Under the pieces are notes generated by a model. That model made no database searches, was not told the origin of the DNA, and saw only the letters and a list, made by a program, of their open reading frames with translations. The position numbers and the translations under genes were made by a program. From JAMLIN01 sp964509685 (GTDB lineage: Bacteria; Pseudomonadota; Gammaproteobacteria; Burkholderiales; Burkholderiaceae_E): a stretch of 8,806 nt of DNA. The stretch lies in assembly GCA_964509685.1 (NCBI GenBank), contig CAZDYQ010000117.1, forward strand, positions 1-8,806, given 5' to 3'. Below are positions 5,127-8,806 of the stretch, in pieces (position 1 is the stretch's first letter; each line of letters begins with the position of its first letter).

Positions 5127-6368
5127 CAGCAGTTCTGCAACGATCCCACGAAGGGCAAGATCGTCTTCGGCTTCAACGTGCCGCAGACCGGGACCTACGC
5201 GGAGGAGGGGCTCGAGCAGCTCACCGGCTACAAGCTCGCCGTCCAGCACATCAACGGCGAGGGCGACGGCGGCATGCTCAACACGTACAAGCCGCTGTCG
5301 CTCAAGGGCAATGGCTTGCTGGGGCGCAAGGTCGAGTACGTGACGGGCGACACCCAGACCAATACCGACGCGGCCCGCGACGGCGCGCGGCGCATGATCG
5401 AGCGCGACAAGGCGATCATGGTCACGGGATCCGTGACCTCGGGCGAGGCGATCGCCCAGCAGGCCCTGTGCCAGGAACGGGGCGTGATCTACATGTCCGG
5501 CCTGACCCATTCCAACGACACCACCGGGAAGGACAAGCGTCGCTACGGTTTCAGGCACTTCTTCAATGCCTACCAGTCGGGGGTCGCCATCGCGCCGTTC
5601 CTGGCCGAGGCGTACGGCAAGGACCGGCGCGCCTACCACCTCACCGCCGACTACACCTGGGGCTGGACGCAGGAGGAGTCGATCAAGGCGGCGACCGAGG
5701 CCCTGGGCTGGGAGACCGTCGCCACCGTGCGCACGCCACTGGGACTCGGCGACTACTCCCAGTACCTCACGCCGGTCCTCAACTCCGGCGCGGACGTGCT
5801 CATCCTCAACCACTACGGCCACGACATGGTCAACTCCCTGCCGCAAGCGGTGCAGTTCGGCATTCGGGAGCGCCAGGCCAACGGAAAGAACTTCGAGATC
5901 GTGGTGCCCATGTTCTCGGAGCTCATGGCCGTCGGCGCGGGCGACGCCGTCAAGGGCATCATCGGCACGCAGAACTGGAACTGGCAGCTGGATGACGAGG
6001 CAAGCAAGGCCTTCACCCAGTCCTATGGCAAGGCCTACGGGGCACCCCCGTCCCAGTCCGCGCATACCGGCTACGTGCAGGCGATCCTCTATGCCGACGC
6101 AGTGGAGCGTGCCGGCACCTTCTATCCCCCGGAGGTCATCAAGGCGCTCGAGGGGTTCGAGTTCGACGGCATGGGCAATGGGCCGACGCTGTATCGGGAC
6201 TCGGACCACCAGTGCTTCAAGGAAGTCCTGGTCGTGCGCGGCAACGAGAAGCCGACCAGCCGCTTCGACGTGCTCAACGTCATCGGCAAGACCGCCCGCA
6301 ACGAGGTGACCTACGACCCCTCGATCTTCGGTGGCGAGCTCGGGCCGTACGAACCCAACCAGTGCTGA
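5025..6368 (+). CDS. ABC transporter substrate-binding protein, branched-chain amino-acid (Peripla_BP_6) type, Tat-exported
   Basis: A 447-residue periplasmic binding protein that captures the solute and delivers it to the LivHM permease encoded downstream. The N-terminus has a twin-arginine signal (DRRTVLKG, Arg8-Arg9), a moderately hydrophobic stretch and a likely cleavage site after Ala34 (NAWA|QQ). The mature part begins with the typical first strand KIVFGFNVPQTGTYAEEG. It has the family's two-lobe features: a VTGSVTSGEAIA segment at the ligand cleft, and DYSQYLTPVLNSGADVLIL in the second lobe. Four cysteines (38, 149, 397, 447) could form disulfides. At 447 residues it is somewhat longer than the E. 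coli Leu/Ile/Val-binding protein. The substrate cannot be assigned. Since the divergent regulator belongs to an acyl-CoA-responsive family, a carboxylic acid or an amino acid degraded to short acyl-CoA is a reasonable guess. It is first in the importer operon, with a strong RBS. Confidence 0.95.
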   Translation: MTKFRVDRRTVLKGTGAGIVALGAPHFFIRNAWAQQFCNDPTKGKIVFGFNVPQTGTYAEEGLEQLTGYKLAVQHINGEGDGGMLNTYKPLSLKGNGLLGRKVEYVTGDTQTNTDAARDGARRMIERDKAIMVTGSVTSGEAIAQQALCQERGVIYMSGLTHSNDTTGKDKRRYGFRHFFNAYQSGVAIAPFLAEAYGKDRRAYHLTADYTWGWTQEESIKAATEALGWETVATVRTPLGLGDYSQYLTPVLNSGADVLILNHYGHDMVNSLPQAVQFGIRERQANGKNFEIVVPMFSELMAVGAGDAVKGIIGTQNWNWQLDDEASKAFTQSYGKAYGAPPSQSAHTGYVQAILYADAVERAGTFYPPEVIKALEGFEFDGMGNGPTLYRDSDHQCFKEVLVVRGNEKPTSRFDVLNVIGKTARNEVTYDPSIFGGELGPYEPNQC

Positions 6369-6379
6369 GACGGCACGGC

Positions 6380-6407
6380 GGCCCGGCGGCAGCGATGTCG
6401 CCGGGCC
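6380..6407 (+). other. Strong intergenic hairpin between binding-protein and permease genes
   Basis: The arms GGCCCGGCG (6380-6388) and CGCCGGGCC (6399-6407) are perfectly complementary. A further G-U and C-G pair extends the stem to 11 bp around a six-base loop AGCGAT (6391-6396). No T-run follows, so this is not a standard intrinsic terminator. Hairpins in this position in binding-protein operons (such as malE-malF) are known to protect the upstream mRNA and dampen downstream expression, which is the likely role here. It starts 11 nt after the stop of the binding-protein gene. Confidence 0.7.
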
Positions 6408-6454
6408 CGCAGCCTGCCAGCGCCTTGCCGCATGGCCAGTCGGGGGAAGCATAG

Positions 6455-7483
6455 ATGAATGCGTTGTTGGCCCAGCTGCTCAACGGGTTGGACAAGGGGG
6501 GCGCGTATGCACTGATCGCCCTCGGCCTGACCCTGGTATTCGGGACGCTCGGCGTCGTGAACTTCGCGCACGGCGCGCTGTTCATGCTCGGCTGCTTCTG
6601 TGCGGTCACGTTCCGCTACCTCATCACGATCGAGACGGTCACCGTGGACCCGAGCCGGGTCTCACCCTGGGGAGCGCCGGTCGAGGTCCGCACGCCGGTC
6701 GTGCAGGAGTGGTTCGGCGACTTCGGCGCGATCCTGGTCGACTACTCGGTTCCCATCTCGCTCCTGCTCGCCGTCCCGTTGATGCTGGCGATCGGCATCG
6801 CCATGGAGCGCGGGCTCATCAAGCACTTCTACAAGCGCTCGCATGCCGAGCAGATCCTGGTGACCTTCGGTCTGGCGATCGTGCTGCAGGAGATCGTCAA
6901 GAGCCTGTTCGGCGCCAACCCGGTCCCGCAGCCGACGCCGGTGGACCTGCGCGGCGCCGCCGATATCGGCGCCTGGTTCGGCATGGCCCCGCACGTGCTC
7001 ACTTATCCGTGGTGGCGGCTGATCTACCTGCTGTTCTCGGTTGCGGTGATCGGAGGGGTCTTCGCCTTCCTGCACCTGACGACCTTCGGCATGGTGGTTC
7101 GGGCAGGCATGGCCGATCGTGAGGCCGTCGGGCTGCTCGGCATCAACATCGACCGGCGTTTCACCATCGTCTTCGGGCTCGCGGCCGTCGTCGCCGGTGT
7201 CGCGGGCGTCATGTACACGCCCTTGCTCGCGCCCAACTACCACCTGGGGATGGACTTCCTGGTGCTGAGCTTCGTGGTGGTCGTGGTCGGCGGCATGGGC
7301 TCCCTGCCGGGGGCGGTCGCGGCAGGCTTCCTGCTGGGAATCCTGCAGTCGATTGCTTCGGTAACCGAGGTGAAGTCACTCATCCCGGGAATCGACCAGG
7401 TGGTCATCTATCTCGTCGCCGTCGTCGTCCTGCTCGTGCGTCCACGCGGCCTGATGGGGCGCCGCGGCATCATGGAGGCCTGA
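6455..7483 (+). CDS. livH: Branched-chain amino-acid-type ABC transporter permease LivH
   Basis: A 342-residue integral membrane permease, one of the two pore subunits. The N-terminus is characteristic of LivH: GLDKGGAYALIALGLTLVFG followed by the GVVNFAHGALFMLG motif (33-46). About eight hydrophobic helices are seen. The cytoplasmic loop GMADREAVGLLGINIDRRF (218-236) corresponds to the EAA-like coupling segment that contacts the ATPase. A hydrophilic loop of about 40 residues (55-98) between the second and third hydrophobic segments makes it longer than E. coli LivH (308 residues). The ATG at 6455 has GGGGGA seven nt upstream. It lies 86 nt after the binding-protein gene and only two nt before livM. 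The symbol reflects family, not a demonstrated leucine/isoleucine/valine substrate. Confidence 0.95.
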   Translation: MNALLAQLLNGLDKGGAYALIALGLTLVFGTLGVVNFAHGALFMLGCFCAVTFRYLITIETVTVDPSRVSPWGAPVEVRTPVVQEWFGDFGAILVDYSVPISLLLAVPLMLAIGIAMERGLIKHFYKRSHAEQILVTFGLAIVLQEIVKSLFGANPVPQPTPVDLRGAADIGAWFGMAPHVLTYPWWRLIYLLFSVAVIGGVFAFLHLTTFGMVVRAGMADREAVGLLGINIDRRFTIVFGLAAVVAGVAGVMYTPLLAPNYHLGMDFLVLSFVVVVVGGMGSLPGAVAAGFLLGILQSIASVTEVKSLIPGIDQVVIYLVAVVVLLVRPRGLMGRRGIMEA

Positions 7484-7485
7484 CC

Positions 7486-8637
7486 GTGCTCGCACTCAAT
7501 CGCAACGACACCATTGCACTGATCGGGCTCGGGATCGTCGTCGCGGCGATGCCGATCTGGCTCTCGCCTTTCGGCGCGGCCTATCCCGGCCTCATGCAGA
7601 AGTTCGCGATCTACGCGATCTTCGCCATCGGATTCAACATCCTGTTCGGGCTCACCGGCTACCTCAGCTTCGGGCATGCGGCATTCCTGGGCGTCGGTTC
7701 CTACACCACGGTGTGGTCGTTCAAGCTGCTGACGATGGACATCATCCCGGCGATGATCCTCGCCGTCCTGGTCTCGGGACTGTTCGCGCTCGTGATCGGC
7801 TACTTCTGCCTGCGACGTGCCGGCATCTACTTCGCGATCCTGACCCTTGCGTTCGCGCAGATGAGCTACAGCCTCGCCTACTCGGTGCTGACGCCCATCA
7901 CCAATGGCGAAACGGGACTGCTGCTCGCCCGCAGCGACCCTCGCTACATCGACCAGCTCTTCGGCGCGCAGGTGGGCATTGCAGGTCTCCCGCAGCCCAC
8001 GCTCCTGGGCATGCCCGTCAGCGGCTATGCCGGCTTCTACCTGTGCGCGGTGCTCCTGCTGCTCGTGTTCTACCTGTCGCAGAAGATCTTCTCGTCGCCC
8101 TTCGGGATGGCCCTGCGCGGGATCAAGTCGAACCAGACCCGCATGAACTACACCGGCTTCAGTACGAAGCCCTACACGCTGGCGGCGTTCGTGATCTCGG
8201 GCATGATCGCGGGCCTCGCGGGATCGCTGCTGTCGATCACCGATCCGCTGGCCGGAGCGGAAAGGATGCGCTGGACCGAGTCGGGCAATGTCGTCCTCAT
8301 GACGATCCTGGGCGGGGTCGGCACGCTCTTCGGGCCGATCGTGGGCGCCTGGCTGATCAAGTACTTCGAGAACATCTTTTCGGCCATCAATACGAGCATG
8401 CTCGAGAGGGCGTTCTCGATGCTTCCGGATGGCGTGCAGGGCGTCGTGGTGACGGTGCTGTCGAAGTTCGTGGGCGAGGGCTGGCACCTGACCCTGGGCC
8501 TGCTGTTCGTGCTCGTCGTGGTCTTCCTGCCGGGCGGCCTCGTCGAGGGGGTGCGGCGCATGGCGTCGCGGCTGGGCCGACGCGGCGAGCAAATCCGGCT
8601 CGCGGCGCCACCGACCGAAGCCCAGTCAGCGAGATAG
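7486..8637 (+). CDS. livM: Branched-chain amino-acid-type ABC transporter permease LivM
   Basis: A 383-residue membrane permease that pairs with LivH. The family signature NILFGLTGYLSFGHAAFLGV is at 51-70, and FCLRRAGIYFAILTLAFAQ (107-125) and the EAA-like coupling loop MALRGIKSNQTRMNYTGFS (208-226) follow. The segment LMTILGGVGTLFGPIVGA (271-288) matches the conserved helix near the end of the domain. The start is GTG 7486-7488, two nt after the livH stop, with GGAGG at 7474-7478 inside the livH 3' end (spacing 7), so translation is likely coupled. No upstream ATG in this frame fits. The C-terminal 30 residues are a basic, alanine-rich tail. The inserted loop at about 143-175 is hydrophilic and probably periplasmic. 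Substrate is unknown, as for the whole importer. Confidence 0.95.
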   Translation: MLALNRNDTIALIGLGIVVAAMPIWLSPFGAAYPGLMQKFAIYAIFAIGFNILFGLTGYLSFGHAAFLGVGSYTTVWSFKLLTMDIIPAMILAVLVSGLFALVIGYFCLRRAGIYFAILTLAFAQMSYSLAYSVLTPITNGETGLLLARSDPRYIDQLFGAQVGIAGLPQPTLLGMPVSGYAGFYLCAVLLLLVFYLSQKIFSSPFGMALRGIKSNQTRMNYTGFSTKPYTLAAFVISGMIAGLAGSLLSITDPLAGAERMRWTESGNVVLMTILGGVGTLFGPIVGAWLIKYFENIFSAINTSMLERAFSMLPDGVQGVVVTVLSKFVGEGWHLTLGLLFVLVVVFLPGGLVEGVRRMASRLGRRGEQIRLAAPPTEAQSAR

Positions 8638-8646
8638 GGGAGGAAT

Positions 8647-8806
8647 ATGCCAGGCATGCCCGCCAACGTCGTCCTCCACGTGGCCGACGTCCAGAAGAGC
8701 TTCGGTGGCCTCAAGGCCCTGTCCGACATCGACCTGCGGGTGGAGGAGGGGGAGGTCCACGCGATCATCGGCCCGAACGGCGCCGGGAAGTCCACCCTCC
8801 TCAACG
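8647..8806 (+). CDS. livG: ABC transporter ATP-binding protein LivG, N-terminal part, runs off the right edge
   Basis: The first 53 residues of an ABC ATPase. The sequence SFGGLKALSDIDLRVEEGEVHAI leads into the Walker A motif GPNGAGKST (42-50). FGGLKAL with that spacing is typical of LivG-type subunits, which energise LivHM. The gene follows livM by nine nt. The start is uncertain: ATG 8647 is only three nt after GGAGG (8639-8643), while a second in-frame ATG at 8656 is 12 nt away; neither spacing is ideal. Walker B, signature and D-loop lie outside the window. A livF partner is expected downstream but is not seen. Confidence 0.93.
   Translation, partial: MPGMPANVVLHVADVQKSFGGLKALSDIDLRVEEGEVHAIIGPNGAGKSTLLN

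Noticed and set aside
6380..6420. Intrinsic terminator after the binding-protein gene
   Set aside because: The stem is strong but is followed by GC-rich sequence without a T-run, and the next genes belong to the same importer.
5004..6452. A 482-codon open frame on the minus strand opposite the binding-protein gene
   Set aside because: It mirrors the binding-protein gene, has low-complexity Val/Leu/Arg/His-rich composition and no known motif.
7408..8592. A 394-codon open frame on the minus strand opposite livM
   Set aside because: Its product is dominated by Arg, Glu, His, Asp and Gln, as expected of the antisense of a hydrophobic permease in GC-rich DNA.

Overview
The window is GC-rich (about two-thirds G+C by eye), densely coding and has proteobacterial-type gene content: a CbrA-like transporter/histidine kinase, a ScfR/RamB-type acyl regulator, and a Liv-type ABC importer with a Tat-exported binding protein. 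A Pseudomonadota host (alpha- or betaproteobacterium) is most likely, but the sequence alone does not settle the class. I see no mobile elements, RNA genes, CRISPR arrays or phage genes.

Layout. (1) Positions 1-3348, plus strand: the 3' end of a response-regulator receiver domain, a small two-helix membrane protein, and a 915-residue sodium/solute-symporter histidine kinase. The three reading frames overlap by 8 nt and 1 nt, so they look like one translationally coupled operon. (2) 3330-4859, minus strand: a 509-residue XRE/ScfR-type regulator, convergent with the kinase and overlapping its last 19 nt. (3) 4860-5024: a 165-nt AT-rich divergent control region. It carries three octamers related to the ScfR/RamB operator core, a candidate -35 box and a further inverted repeat. 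(4) 5025-8806, plus strand: a branched-chain amino-acid-type ABC importer (substrate-binding protein, LivH, LivM and the start of LivG). A strong hairpin separates the binding-protein gene from the permeases. The longest stretch without a gene is the 165-nt control region.

How the genes may work together (inference). The symporter kinase senses or transports a solute and phosphorylates the adjacent receiver protein. The ScfR-type regulator probably binds an acyl-CoA or short-chain acyl ligand and controls itself and the divergent importer. The link between the two halves is the most interesting point. Between its HTH and its ligand-binding part, the regulator carries a segment (residues about 138-198) that looks like the dimerization/phosphoacceptor (HisKA, DHp) domain of a histidine kinase. 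It keeps a His-Glu pair and an E-x-x-N motif, and it is 18/42 identical without gaps to the DHp of the kinase next door, yet the protein has no ATPase domain. It could let a two-component phosphorelay and an acyl-sensing repressor/activator talk directly. The importer's substrate cannot be read from the sequence; the regulator family suggests a carboxylic acid or amino acid degraded through acyl-CoA intermediates.
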